From an uncultured bacterium (GTDB lineage Bacteria; Verrucomicrobiota; Verrucomicrobiia; CAIQCK01), in assembly GCA_903870275.1 (NCBI GenBank), contig CAIQCK010000002.1, forward strand, positions 82,288 through 146,287: a stretch of DNA of 64,000 nucleotides. The letters are read 5' to 3'. Shown here in pieces: positions 1 through 9,900 of this stretch; the stretch's first letter is position 1, and each line of letters opens with the position of its first letter. The notes under the pieces were generated by a model, which worked only from the letters and a program-made list of their open reading frames with translations, ran no database searches and was not told the origin of the DNA. The position numbers were made by a program, and so were the translations under genes.

Positions 1-2
1 TG

Positions 3-137
3 ATCAAGGCCAGGGTGACCAAGAAAGTTTTCGCCGAGGAGGTTTGCGTCGCCTGCCGGCTGGTGAACAAGTGCAAGGAAACCTACGAGCCAAAAATTGA
101 AGCGGTGGTCAACGCCCTCGCCGAGCCGCGGTCATGA
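3..137 (+). CDS. 3' end of an unrecognised protein (partial, runs off left edge)
   Basis: An open frame enters from the left edge and stops at TGA 135-137, giving 44 residues. The tail is basic and then acidic-amphipathic, with three cysteines spaced C-x2-C-x6-C (VCVACRLVNKC). I do not recognise the family. The stop lies one base before the ATG at 139 of the nitrilase-like gene, so the two are probably co-transcribed. The short length could also be a chance open frame, but the tight junction supports a real gene end. Confidence 0.5.
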   Translation: MKARVTKKVFAEEVCVACRLVNKCKETYEPKIEAVVNALAEPRS

Positions 138-138
138 T

Positions 139-990
139 ATGAGAACGCAAATGAAAGTTGCCGCCGTGCAGATGAAATTCCGGCGGACGATCCCGGAGAA
201 CGTCGCATTCATCGAGCGGCACATCGCCGGCTTCGCGCGGTCGGGCGGCGACGCCATCCTGTTTCCAGAGTGCGCGGTGACGGGCTACAACCTGGATTTC
301 CGGAAACTCGATCCTGCGAAGATCGAAGCGGGGCTTCGGGCGGTTGCGGGCGCGGCCCGCGAGCATCGCTGCAACGTGCTGGTCGGCTCGCCGACGCGCG
401 CTCGCGGCCGATGGTTCAACTCGCTGGTCGTGTTTGACCGGCGCGGGCGCGAGGTGTTCCGCTACCACAAGATTCAGCTCACGCCGGGCGACGCGAAATT
501 CTTCGCGCCGGGCAACGCGCTGGCCTTCTTCCGGCTCGACGGCATCCCATGCACGGCGATCATCTGCCACGAACGGCGCTATCCCGAACTGGCACGCCTG
601 CCGGTGATGATGGGCGCGCAAATCCTGTTTCATCCAAACGCCGGGCTGGACGCGCTCGCCGTGTCGAAGACGAAACGCGGCGGCAGGGACGGCATCGTCG
701 CGCGGGCGTTCGAAAACCAGGTGTTCTACGTCTTTGCCAACACCGTCGGCCCGCAGGGTGGCGGATTCTGGTCCGCGGGCGATTCGAAAATCGTGGCGGC
801 GGACACGCGCGTGCTGGCGCTGGCGAACAACCGCGATGAGATGCGCATCGAGACGACGCTCGACGTCGCGCAGGCCGGCCGCAAATACGCCCGCGAGGCC
901 CTGCAACAACCGGCGTTCCTGCGCCCGCACTGGCGCGCGCTGCTCGCCGCCTGCCGGCGGCAGATTCGGAGTGCCGTGCGTGGTCGGTGA
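139..990 (+). CDS. carbon-nitrogen hydrolase (nitrilase superfamily amidase)
   Basis: A 283-residue enzyme predicted to hydrolyse a non-peptide C-N bond (amide, carbamoyl or nitrile) in the cytoplasm. All three catalytic residues of the family are visible: Glu44 in LFPECAVTGYN, Lys111 in YHKIQLTPGD and Cys143 in IICHERRYPE. Length and the opening MKVAAVQMKF are typical of the superfamily. The frame is open upstream to 97, but ATG 139 (or 151) is preferred because it follows the previous stop and begins just before the first conserved strand. The substrate cannot be read from sequence. N-carbamoyl-amino-acid or omega-amidase activity are both possible. Confidence 0.9.
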   Translation: MRTQMKVAAVQMKFRRTIPENVAFIERHIAGFARSGGDAILFPECAVTGYNLDFRKLDPAKIEAGLRAVAGAAREHRCNVLVGSPTRARGRWFNSLVVFDRRGREVFRYHKIQLTPGDAKFFAPGNALAFFRLDGIPCTAIICHERRYPELARLPVMMGAQILFHPNAGLDALAVSKTKRGGRDGIVARAFENQVFYVFANTVGPQGGGFWSAGDSKIVAADTRVLALANNRDEMRIETTLDVAQAGRKYAREALQQPAFLRPHWRALLAACRRQIRSAVRGR

Positions 991-1038
991 TCCTGTTCTC
1001 CATCAAGGGCCACAGGTAACAAGCTGCAAGAAAAACAC

Positions 1039-1764
1039 ATGTGGAAGTTCAAACGCACCAAAGCTGAGCCTCCCAAACTGGTCGACAAAGCCAAATGGCA
1101 ACTGGAGGAAGTCGGACAACTTGGTCTGCCGGAGGAACACGCCGGGCATCACATCGCATATTTTCTCCGATGGCTGGAGGAACGCGGATTGGTGAGTGAC
1201 TGGTTTCGTGAAGAAAAAGCAGAGGAACTCGCCGCAATTCGTGAGGGACGGTTGAGTTGGCCGAAGTTTCTCATGGAATTCCTCGATGGATGCTTGACGG
1301 ACGAGATGGTGACTGCGGAGGGCAATGCATTTGGGGCCGCGTATTACGGCGAGCGAGGCAGGTTTTGGAACGACTACGGCAGCGCAGTCTCTAACGGCAA
1401 GCAGAACGTTCTGTGCGTTCCGTTCACCGAGGAGAACTACGCGAAACTGAGGACAGTTTTTGACCGGCGCCTGGGCGAGTGGCGCGCGAATCCAGCGTCC
1501 GTCGTGCGTCCGTTGACGATGCACAAGATGATTGAAGCGTCTTATTTTGGATTAAGTGCCGTGTTAATGTTCGGGGGATTTCTGGCGGTTGTGGCGGCGG
1601 TTCCGTTGCAGTTGTTCCTCTCGCCGGCTGCATCGGCCCGGCTTTCGTATTGGGGGTGGGCCAGCATAGTTGCGGGATTGTCAATAGTTCTTGTGCCGGG
1701 CTTTCTTCTCATGTACTTGGATTGGAAAAGGAAGCGACGCCTGCGCAAACGGAACACTCCCTGA
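1039..1764 (+). CDS. DUF7832-like protein with two C-terminal membrane helices
   Basis: This 241-residue protein has a soluble N-terminal part (about residues 1-150) with a helical pattern (HHIAYFLRWLEERGLVSDWF ... LTDE ... EGNAF ... YY) that resembles the small DUF7832 family as I remember it. Two hydrophobic segments follow at about 168-190 and 202-225, ending in a very basic tail (WKRKRRLRKR). The family function is unknown to me. It lies 48 nt after the nitrilase-like gene and 15 nt before a secreted glycosidase-like gene, so it may share their transcript. The family name is moderately certain and the membrane topology is clear. Confidence 0.65.
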   Translation: MWKFKRTKAEPPKLVDKAKWQLEEVGQLGLPEEHAGHHIAYFLRWLEERGLVSDWFREEKAEELAAIREGRLSWPKFLMEFLDGCLTDEMVTAEGNAFGAAYYGERGRFWNDYGSAVSNGKQNVLCVPFTEENYAKLRTVFDRRLGEWRANPASVVRPLTMHKMIEASYFGLSAVLMFGGFLAVVAAVPLQLFLSPAASARLSYWGWASIVAGLSIVLVPGFLLMYLDWKRKRRLRKRNTP

Positions 1765-1779
1765 GCAAGGAATCATGTC

Positions 1780-3717
1780 ATGAAGACGGAAAGAACATTC
1801 ATCCCCTTGAGCCTGGCAGCCATCTTATTGGCCTTATCGTTGTCCATGGTTTTCGCCGCCGACACGCCGTTGCTCACGCTGCAAGGAGACAAGCGTCCGG
1901 AATGGTTGCGGCAGGACGGGATTGTGATGGCGGGGAGTTGGGAGCCGCTGTTGTTCCGCGTGCGGCGCGACGGCGGAGAGGGTTACACGCCCACGGCGGA
2001 GCAGCGCGCGGCCTACGAACGCGAGCACAGCCCGGAGATGGTGGCGAAGTTGAAATCGATCGGCGTGAACTTCGTAATGATGCACTGCTACAAGGGCGGC
2101 GGGCTGGAGGCGGAGCGAGAGAGCATGGCCGACGCGGCGAAGTTCGCCAAGCTCTGCCACGACGCCGGGTTGCGCGTGGGCTGCTACACCTACAGCGGCG
2201 CGTTCATCTGGGAGCTGTTCTTCAAGGAGATGCCGCAGGCCAAAGACTGGCTCGTGCTCAATCCCGACGGCACACCGATCACGTATGGCAAGACGGCGGG
2301 CTACCGTTACTATTGGAACCGCAATCATCCCGACGCGGAGGCGTTTTACCGCAAGATCGTGCGGTTCGCCGTCGAGGACATGCACACCGACCTTGTCCAC
2401 TTCGACAACTACACCGTCGGCCCCGGCCACGATGCAAACTCGGTCGCGCGCTTCCGCCAATACCTGCGCAAGACGTTCCCGGCGTCGCTGCTCAAGGAAA
2501 ATGGCATTGCCGACCTCGCCGCGCTGACGCCGCCGCCGGACCACTCCTGCACCAACCTGCTCGGTCGCGCGTGGGCGGATTTCTGCTGCCAGTCCATCTC
2601 CGACTCGTTCCACTCGATGACCCGTTATGCGCGCAAGCTGCGGCCGGACGTCCTCATGGAAACCAACCCGGCGGGCATTGACCGGACGATCCGCTGGGCG
2701 GTGGACCACGGGCGGCTGTTGCGCGGCGGCGAAGCGTTCTGGGACGAAGGCCGCCATCCCGGTTTCGTCAAGGGCACGCTCACCACGCGCATCCGCACCT
2801 TCAAGGCGGCGCGCGGCCTGAACAACTCGGCGTTTGTTTACACGATCAATCCGCTCGAAGCCGCCGAGTCCATGGCGTTCAACCTCGACTGCTTCGGCTG
2901 CATTTGCTGGTTCGAATACGGCCAGCTTTGGGAATATCCCGGCAACGTCAGGCCGATGTCGCCCGCGCTGCTGCCGTTCGCGAGCTTCTACCACAAGCGC
3001 CACGACCTGCTGCGCGACGCGAAGGTCGTGGCCGACGTCGGTGTGTTCCGGAGCTATCCCTCGATGCAGTTCGGTCCGCGGCAGGAGGCGGCGCTCGCCG
3101 GCAAGATCGAGGACCTGCTCATCGCCAACCGTTGCCCGTTCCAGTTGGTGTTCGATCAGCAGCTCGACGAACTCTCGCGCTGGCCCGTCCTCGTGATGCC
3201 GGGCTGTGTCGCGCTCTCGGACGCGCAGGTGAAGGCGATACGCCGCTACGTCGCGAAAGGCGGCCGGCTTTGCGTTGTCGGCCCGCTGGCGACGCACAAT
3301 GAATGGATGTTCCCGCGCAAGAAACCCGCCCTCGATGATCTGCCACAGGACCGCGTCGTCCGCGTGGACGAGAAAGGCGACTGGCTCGACGCCATCCGCC
3401 GCACCTGCGGCGGCCAGTTTTCGCTTTCCGTCACGAACGACTCGCCCGCCCTCTGCGCCGAACTGACCGGGCAGCCCACACGCCGCATGGTGCATCTGGT
3501 GAACTACCGCACCGACAGCCCGATGAAAGACATCACCGTCCGCGTCGCGCTGCCGAAAGGCCGCGTCGCCAGCTCCGTCACGCTCGCCAGCCCCGAACAC
3601 GCCAACGACATCACAGTGCCCTTCAAGCAGGACGCGGGCGACGTGACCTTCACCGTGCCGAGCGTCGGCGTCTATGAAATCGCAGTCGTGACACTCGGTA
3701 CAGCCAAAATTGAATGA
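1780..3717 (+). CDS. secreted glycoside-hydrolase-like protein (TIM barrel plus beta-galactosidase-trimerisation-like domain)
   Basis: A 645-residue protein with a Sec signal peptide (about residues 1-26, ending VFAAD). Residues 60-380 look like a (beta/alpha)8 barrel of the GH42-like hypothetical glycosidase group, with acidic candidates in LVHFDNYTVG (Asp209) and GGEAFWDEGRHP. Residues 400-520 resemble the class-I glutamine-amidotransferase-like trimerisation domain of GH42 enzymes (LVMPGCVALSDAQVKAIRRY ... GGRLCVVGP), and a beta-rich C-terminus follows. ATG 1780 is preceded by an AAGGA site. The gene ends 6 nt before the next large secreted protein, so it is probably the first gene of a three-gene polysaccharide operon. 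Substrate and exact GH family are not assignable by eye. Confidence 0.75.
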   Translation: MKTERTFIPLSLAAILLALSLSMVFAADTPLLTLQGDKRPEWLRQDGIVMAGSWEPLLFRVRRDGGEGYTPTAEQRAAYEREHSPEMVAKLKSIGVNFVMMHCYKGGGLEAERESMADAAKFAKLCHDAGLRVGCYTYSGAFIWELFFKEMPQAKDWLVLNPDGTPITYGKTAGYRYYWNRNHPDAEAFYRKIVRFAVEDMHTDLVHFDNYTVGPGHDANSVARFRQYLRKTFPASLLKENGIADLAALTPPPDHSCTNLLGRAWADFCCQSISDSFHSMTRYARKLRPDVLMETNPAGIDRTIRWAVDHGRLLRGGEAFWDEGRHPGFVKGTLTTRIRTFKAARGLNNSAFVYTINPLEAAESMAFNLDCFGCICWFEYGQLWEYPGNVRPMSPALLPFASFYHKRHDLLRDAKVVADVGVFRSYPSMQFGPRQEAALAGKIEDLLIANRCPFQLVFDQQLDELSRWPVLVMPGCVALSDAQVKAIRRYVAKGGRLCVVGPLATHNEWMFPRKKPALDDLPQDRVVRVDEKGDWLDAIRRTCGGQFSLSVTNDSPALCAELTGQPTRRMVHLVNYRTDSPMKDITVRVALPKGRVASSVTLASPEHANDITVPFKQDAGDVTFTVPSVGVYEIAVVTLGTAKIE

Positions 3718-3723
3718 GCATGC

Positions 3724-6700
3724 ATGAGCAGGAACAAGAGCATCTCGCGTTTTCCCGCCGAGTGGATGACTAGCGCTGCTGTTGTAGCTTTTCTCGGCCT
3801 CGGAGGGGTGGCGGCTTTGCCCCTATCCGCGGCCACCGTCCAGGAACGTTACTACGGCCACGAAGCCGTTCACGACGCGCACGGCGTCATCGCGCCGTGG
3901 TATCGCGGGCTGAACGGCCAGTGTGATCTGCGCGTGCGTATCGCCGCAGAGACGCTGAAGCGTTATCCGTGGACCGCGATGACCAACGCCATCGCCGCCT
4001 ATCCGCATTACGTCTTCACCAGCACATGGCGGATCGAAACCAACGGCGTCATCCGGCCCATTAATCCCGGCGATTGGATGAACGGCGACCTTGGCCAGCG
4101 GGCCACCAGTGTGTTGAACGGCTTCGTGGACTACTATCGTTACACCGGCGATCCCGCCGCCATTGCCCACGTCACCTACATGGCGGATTATATTGTGGAT
4201 CATTGCGTGACGCCTACCGATCACCCGTGGCCGGGCTTGTTCATCAGTGTTCCGTCCAAAGGCAAGGCCTATCACAAGGCCGACCCGCACGGGATGATCC
4301 AACTCGACATCTGCGGCTCGACCGGTCAAGGACTCCTGCGCGCCTATCAACTCACGGGAAACGCCCGCTGGCTGGAGGCCGCCAAACATTGGGCCGATGT
4401 CCTTGCCGCACGATGCAACCTCAACCCCGACGCCGACCCGTGGCCACGCTATGCCAATCCCGAAGACGTGAAGTGGGGAAAAAACAAGGAGGGCAACAAG
4501 CAAACGGTTGGCGTCATTATGATTCTTGCTTTCCTCGACGATCTGATCCGGCTCGGTTACACGGGCAAGGACAACGCCCTTGTAGCCGCGCGCGAGGCGG
4601 GCCAGCGATACTTGCGCGACCGATTGCTGCCGGTGTGGTGGGTGAACGACACCTGGGGCCGCTATTTCTGGGACTGGGACGGCCCGGTGCAGGAGTGTCT
4701 CATCACCTCGGAAGCGGCCCGATACATCATGGACAACAAGGCCGAGTTTCCCAATTGGTATCAGGATGCGCGAAATATCCTCACGCTGTTCTTCAATCAC
4801 ACCAGCGTCAACCCCGGGTCCAACGGCGACGTCTATAGCGGCGCTTGGGCGTATCCGGAATCGTCGAGTTGCTGCGGACGCTCGCTTTGGTATAGCCCGA
4901 TGATTCACGCGCCCGCGTTGGCCCAATACGCCTTGGAGACAGGCGACACGTGGTGCCGCGAACTGGCCTATCGCCAGATGGTGCTGCAAACCTACGACGT
5001 GCATGAAACGGGAGTGTCCGAGGACAACATAGATGGCGGCGCCATCGTCAACGGCAACTGGCTCAACATCGCGCATCCCTTGCCGCTGCGGTTCGTGCTT
5101 GCCGGCATCGGCTGGTTGCCGGAAGAGGTGGGTGCCAGCCGGGAGAACCACATCGTTCGCTCGACCGCGGTGGTGAACTCGGTGAGCTACGGCGATGGCC
5201 GGATCGAATACACGACCTTCGACGCGTCCGCCAACACCACCGAGGTGCTGCGCCTCGCGTTTGTGCCGAAGGGGGTGACGGCGGATGGGAAGAGGCTTGA
5301 GCGCCGGGCAAACGCCGACGGCAACGGCTACGCGGTGAAGAAGCTTCCCAACGGCGACGCGATTGTCTCCATCCGGCACGACGGCTTCAAAAAGGTGGTC
5401 ATCGTTGGTGACGACCCGCAGCAAGTCATCGAAGCCGACAAGCTGGTTTATGAAGGCGAGTGGAAGACGGAATCGCACCTCCATGTCACTGAAGCTGCCG
5501 GCGCGACTTTCACCGCCACGTTCATCGGCAATCAAGTGCGCCTCATCGGGCGGGCCGAGCCATCCGGCGGGTTGGCGGATGTCTATCTGGATGGCGTCAA
5601 GCAGTTGGTTCCGGTGGATTTCTGGAATCCGAGTCTGCGCAGCCAGCAGGTGCTCTACTACAAAAACGGACTGGCGCAGGACACGCACATGTTCAAGGTC
5701 GTGGCACGTGGCGGGCACAATCCGTATTCGAACGGCAACCGGGTCTGCGTCGATGCCGTGCAGTTCTCCGCTGCGAACGAGGCGTATGGCTATCCCACCG
5801 GCACCGGGCCAGCCGAAGTTCAGCGCATGATTTTTGGTTACACGGGCGGGAAAGATTATCGCGACTCGCAGGGCCACAGTTGGCGGCCAGCCACGGAGCT
5901 GGTCACGCGCACCGGCCCTGGAGCGGATTCGGTGACGAGAACATGGTGGACCGCGCCAGCCACTAATGTCATCACCGGCGCGCCGGACCCGGAGTTGTAT
6001 CGTCATGGTGTTCATGGCCGGGATTTCTGGGTGAACCTCACTGTCGGGCAGGGCAAATACCACCTCCGGCTGAAGTTCGCCGCTGCGCGCGGCCTCGACA
6101 CGCGCCTGAACTGCTTCGACATCCGCATCAACGGCCAGCCTGTCGTCAGCAAACTCGATGTCGCCGCCACCGGCGGCGGGCCGGACCGCACCACCGACCT
6201 CGTCTTCAACGACATCGCGCCGCGCAATGGCGTCATCGAGGTTCGGTTCAAGGGTGCGCGCGTCATGGACGGCGAGAAGCCCGTTCGCGGCGAAGCCTTC
6301 GTGCAAGCTCTGGAACTCGGTCCCGGCGATGGCGGTAAAGGCTTGCAGCCTGTGTCTTCGTCCGCGCTGGAACCGACAGGCAATCTGCTCATGAATCCTG
6401 GATTCGAGGAAACAGAACGCGGCGCGACGATGCTGCGCGGCACACAACACGATGTTACGGGATGGACTTACGAGTTTGCCGGGCCGATGAAGTCCTACAT
6501 CTGGCAGGAGCGCGACTACAGCCAACATCCGCCGTGGGGCCTGCCAGAGTTTCACAGCGGCCACGGCGCCATCCGCACGCACAGCGATGGCAACGGCCAG
6601 ACGATGATACACCAGGATGTCGAGGTCGTCCCGAACACCCGATACACGGCCTCCGTTTGGGTGCGCGCCGTTGATCTTCACGGCAAAGGCTTCGGCCAAA

Positions 6701-6939
6701 ACAAGAAGGATGCTGCGGGACTTCTGATCATGGAACTGAACGCGCAAGGCAAGGTCGTTCACCAATACGAGAAGGCGAAAGTGACGAAGTCCGGCCCTTA
6801 CACGCAACTGACCAAGACCTTCACGACCAATGCATCCACCTCGCAGGTGCGCTTCATCCTCAACACGCTCATCCATTGTCCCTACGAAGAAGGCCATGTT
6901 ACCTACGACGACTGTTCCCTGATGGTTGACCGCCCATGA
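3724..6939 (+). CDS. large secreted multidomain carbohydrate-active protein (alpha/alpha-barrel-like, malectin-like and CBM-like modules)
   Basis: A 1071-residue exported protein with a long signal sequence (hydrophobic stretch about 18-36). Residues 50-480 are helical with repeated Trp/Tyr-rich motifs (LFISVPSKGKAYH, RYFWDWDGPVQECL) and look like an (alpha/alpha)6-barrel glycosidase or lyase. Residues about 575-695 form a beta-sandwich-like segment ending NRVCVDAVQFS. Residues 730-855 resemble a malectin-like carbohydrate-binding domain (VNLTVGQGKYHLRLKFA, CFDIRINGQPV). The C-terminal 190 residues begin NLLMNPGFEE, a typical start of CBM4/9-like modules. It overlaps the downstream heparinase-like gene by 4 nt (ATGA), indicating translational coupling. 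I do not recognise a specific GH or PL family. Confidence 0.75.
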   Translation: MSRNKSISRFPAEWMTSAAVVAFLGLGGVAALPLSAATVQERYYGHEAVHDAHGVIAPWYRGLNGQCDLRVRIAAETLKRYPWTAMTNAIAAYPHYVFTSTWRIETNGVIRPINPGDWMNGDLGQRATSVLNGFVDYYRYTGDPAAIAHVTYMADYIVDHCVTPTDHPWPGLFISVPSKGKAYHKADPHGMIQLDICGSTGQGLLRAYQLTGNARWLEAAKHWADVLAARCNLNPDADPWPRYANPEDVKWGKNKEGNKQTVGVIMILAFLDDLIRLGYTGKDNALVAAREAGQRYLRDRLLPVWWVNDTWGRYFWDWDGPVQECLITSEAARYIMDNKAEFPNWYQDARNILTLFFNHTSVNPGSNGDVYSGAWAYPESSSCCGRSLWYSPMIHAPALAQYALETGDTWCRELAYRQMVLQTYDVHETGVSEDNIDGGAIVNGNWLNIAHPLPLRFVLAGIGWLPEEVGASRENHIVRSTAVVNSVSYGDGRIEYTTFDASANTTEVLRLAFVPKGVTADGKRLERRANADGNGYAVKKLPNGDAIVSIRHDGFKKVVIVGDDPQQVIEADKLVYEGEWKTESHLHVTEAAGATFTATFIGNQVRLIGRAEPSGGLADVYLDGVKQLVPVDFWNPSLRSQQVLYYKNGLAQDTHMFKVVARGGHNPYSNGNRVCVDAVQFSAANEAYGYPTGTGPAEVQRMIFGYTGGKDYRDSQGHSWRPATELVTRTGPGADSVTRTWWTAPATNVITGAPDPELYRHGVHGRDFWVNLTVGQGKYHLRLKFAAARGLDTRLNCFDIRINGQPVVSKLDVAATGGGPDRTTDLVFNDIAPRNGVIEVRFKGARVMDGEKPVRGEAFVQALELGPGDGGKGLQPVSSSALEPTGNLLMNPGFEETERGATMLRGTQHDVTGWTYEFAGPMKSYIWQERDYSQHPPWGLPEFHSGHGAIRTHSDGNGQTMIHQDVEVVPNTRYTASVWVRAVDLHGKGFGQNKKDAAGLLIMELNAQGKVVHQYEKAKVTKSGPYTQLTKTFTTNASTSQVRFILNTLIHCPYEEGHVTYDDCSLMVDRP

Positions 6940-9900
6940 AGATCACGATGAACTCCAACAAGCTGCTGCTGACTCTCGCTTCGAGTGTCCTCGTTGCCTG
7001 CACCGCCGCGTTCGCCGCCGACGCGAAAGCCCCCGCCAAACTCGGTCCGACTCAACTCGTCCGCCAGACCACGACGCTGGTCAGCGACGGCCGCGCGCCG
7101 GTGATTCTCGCGCCCGCGAGCGGCGCGGCGCGGACGGCGGCGGAGACGCTTCGCGACGCGCTCGCCAAACGGTTGGGCGTGAAGCCGCGTCTGGTGAGCC
7201 GGCTCGCCGATGCCGAGCCGGGCCGGCAAACGGCCATCGCGCTGGGCAACATGCTCGACAACGAACTGCTCACGCGCCTGTATTGGAGCCGCTACACCTA
7301 CGAGGACGGGCAGTTCCCCGGCCCAGACGGTTACACGGTGCACACGGTGTTCGACCCGCATCATTGGGGCGGAGGCCAGAACGTGATCGTGCTCGGCGCG
7401 AGCCGGGCCGAACAACTCGGCAAAGCGGTCGAGCGGTTTCTCGGCTTGTTGCAGGGCGATGGGCCGGCCACGGTCCTGCCCTACGCAATGATCGTCGAGC
7501 CGGCGAAGCCGCTGACGCCTGCCACGCGCCGCAACTTTTTGGCGCGGCCGGTGGACCCGTCGTTCGCGGGGTTCCGCGCCAACGCCGAGAAATACCTCAA
7601 GACCGGCGAGGAGACCTACGCGCGCCTCGCCATGGCCGCGCTCGACATCATGGTCGAGACCTACCGCAAGGATCCCAAGCGTCATACGCCGTGGCCGGAG
7701 GAGACGACGGCGGGCGAGATTTTTGCCGCGTGGGACGCGTTTGAGGAATGCCCGCTGATCACGCCGGAGAAACGGCGCGAGTATGTGGAGGCGTTCCTTG
7801 CCTGGAGCCGCGATCTCACGCACTGCTCCTACGAGTATCGGCTCATTGACGAGAAGTTCACGGTGACGTGGAACCACACGACGTTTGCGCTGCTGGGGCT
7901 GTATTACGCCGGGCGCTATTTCGACCGGCACTACGATTTCCCCGAGGCGAAGGAATGGCTGCGCAAGGCGCGGCTCGGGTTCACCGCGCAGGCGCGCTCG
8001 TGGAAACCGCAGGAGGACGCCGACAGCTACCTGGTGTTGACGATGGGGCACACCATCCAGTTCTCGCTGGCGGATTGGGACCTGCGCTTCTTTGAGAACG
8101 GGCTGATGAAACGCTACGCCGACTACGTGGTGGGGTGCGGCGACACGCGCCAGTGGCCGGCGGGTTTCGGCGACAGCGGCTACGGAATGCTCCCCACGAT
8201 GGCCACCGCCGCGCTGCCGGTGGCGTATTGGTGGACGCACGACGGCGGTTATCGCTGGCTGCTCGAACACTCGGTGGCAGGCGGCTGGGAAAATCCGTTC
8301 TGGCCCGATGTCGAACCGCGCGCGCCGGAGCGGTTCGTCGGGCTGAACGTGTTCCCGATGGACCGCCAGATTTATGACGACACGCAGCGGCGGCCGGTTT
8401 ACGGCGAGGCGTTCGAGCGCGCCGACGTGCCGTTTGAGGAGGCGTGGGACAAGATCAGCTTCCGCGAAAACTGGGAGCCGGACGGGCAGTATCTGCTCCT
8501 CGACGGCCTGGGCCGCGGCAAGCACCTGCACTTCGACACGGGCGGCATCACGACGTTCGTCCAGGACGGCGAGCGATGGCTGCTCGACCACGATTACCTC
8601 GTGCGCAACACGACCGAGCACACAATGCTCTCCGTCCTGCGCGACGGCCGCTGCGAAAAACTCGTGCCGAGCCTCGCGGGTCTGGCCGCGAGCGGCGATC
8701 TGCCCGGCATGGCTGCGACGCGCACCTACGTGAAGGACTACAACGGCGTGGATTGGGACCGGCGCGTCCTGTGGAGCAAAGGCGCGTGGTTTCTGGTGCA
8801 AGACACGGTCACGGCGCGCGCGGCTGGCAGCTACGACCTGGATCTCACGTGGAAGACGATTGACCGCGGCGATCAGCGGGTGAACGAGGGCGGGCAATTC
8901 GTCGCGCGGCGTTCGGGCAAGACGGATAAGAGCTTGGTGGTGGTGGACGATCCCCAGGCTTCCAAAGGCAAAGCCGTGGTCATGTCGTCCTCTTCGGCGC
9001 GTCTGGCTTTCAGCATCGAACTGCCGCGGGGCGAGTATCTGGTGAGTTTCATCGCCTACGGCGCGAGCACCAGCAGTGACTCGCTGTTCTTGAGTGTGGA
9101 CGGAGCCACGCCGCTGGCCGTGGGTCTGCCCATCGAGCGCTATGCGCCTTCGACTCCGGTGCGCTGCCGCGTGGTGTCCGACGGCTTGCACAAGATGGAC
9201 GTTACGCTGCGCGAAGCGCCGCCGGTGCGGGTTGACCGGATCGAGTTCCGGCGCGACAACGCGTTGGTGAAGGTGATTCGGGCCGAGGACATGCCGTCGG
9301 TGCGCGACGCCGACCTTGTCAAACCGACCGTCAGCGCGCTGCACATTGATCCCGCGCTGCCGGTGCGCGCGTGGGTGACCGATTACGTGCGCCAGGGCAT
9401 CTCGGTGCCGGTGTCCGTTCTGCACCAGCGGCAGTCGGCCACCCTGAAAGCGGCGGAGAGCGTGACGTTCTGCTCGATGGTCTATGCGACCGGGGCGAAA
9501 CATCCGGCGGAGTTCTCCGCCGAGCCGTTGCGTCCCACGGCGCAACGCGTGAAGTCAGCCGATGGCGATGCGATCGTGGGCTTCGGCGCCGACCACGCAG
9601 GCCGTTGGCAGTGCGACGCGGACGCTTGGCTGGTCAGCGGCCAGACGATCAGCCTCATCGCGGCGCGCAGCCTCGGCCTTGGCGAAACCGGTCTCGCATT
9701 CGAGCCTGCGGCGAATGTGAGTCTCGATACGAACTCGGGGAAGATGATTTTGACCGCTGCCAAACCCGTTTCGGTGACAGCTCGCGGGGGCGCGACGGTG
9801 AACGGCCAACAGCGTCTGGAATTGCTGGCGGGAACGCACGCGGTGACCGTGGGCGGACTCAACGTCGCGAGCCTGGGCGACGTCGGTCGCGGCGCGACGA

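Noticed and set aside
1834..3600. 588-codon open frame on the minus strand
   Set aside because: It is a shadow of the glycosidase-like gene. High GC leaves the complementary frame open, and the translation is Arg/Val/Ala-rich with no domain-like motifs.
3823..6897. 1024-codon open frame on the minus strand
   Set aside because: It is fully antisense to the 3724-6939 gene, which has a signal peptide, coupling to its neighbours and recognisable modules.
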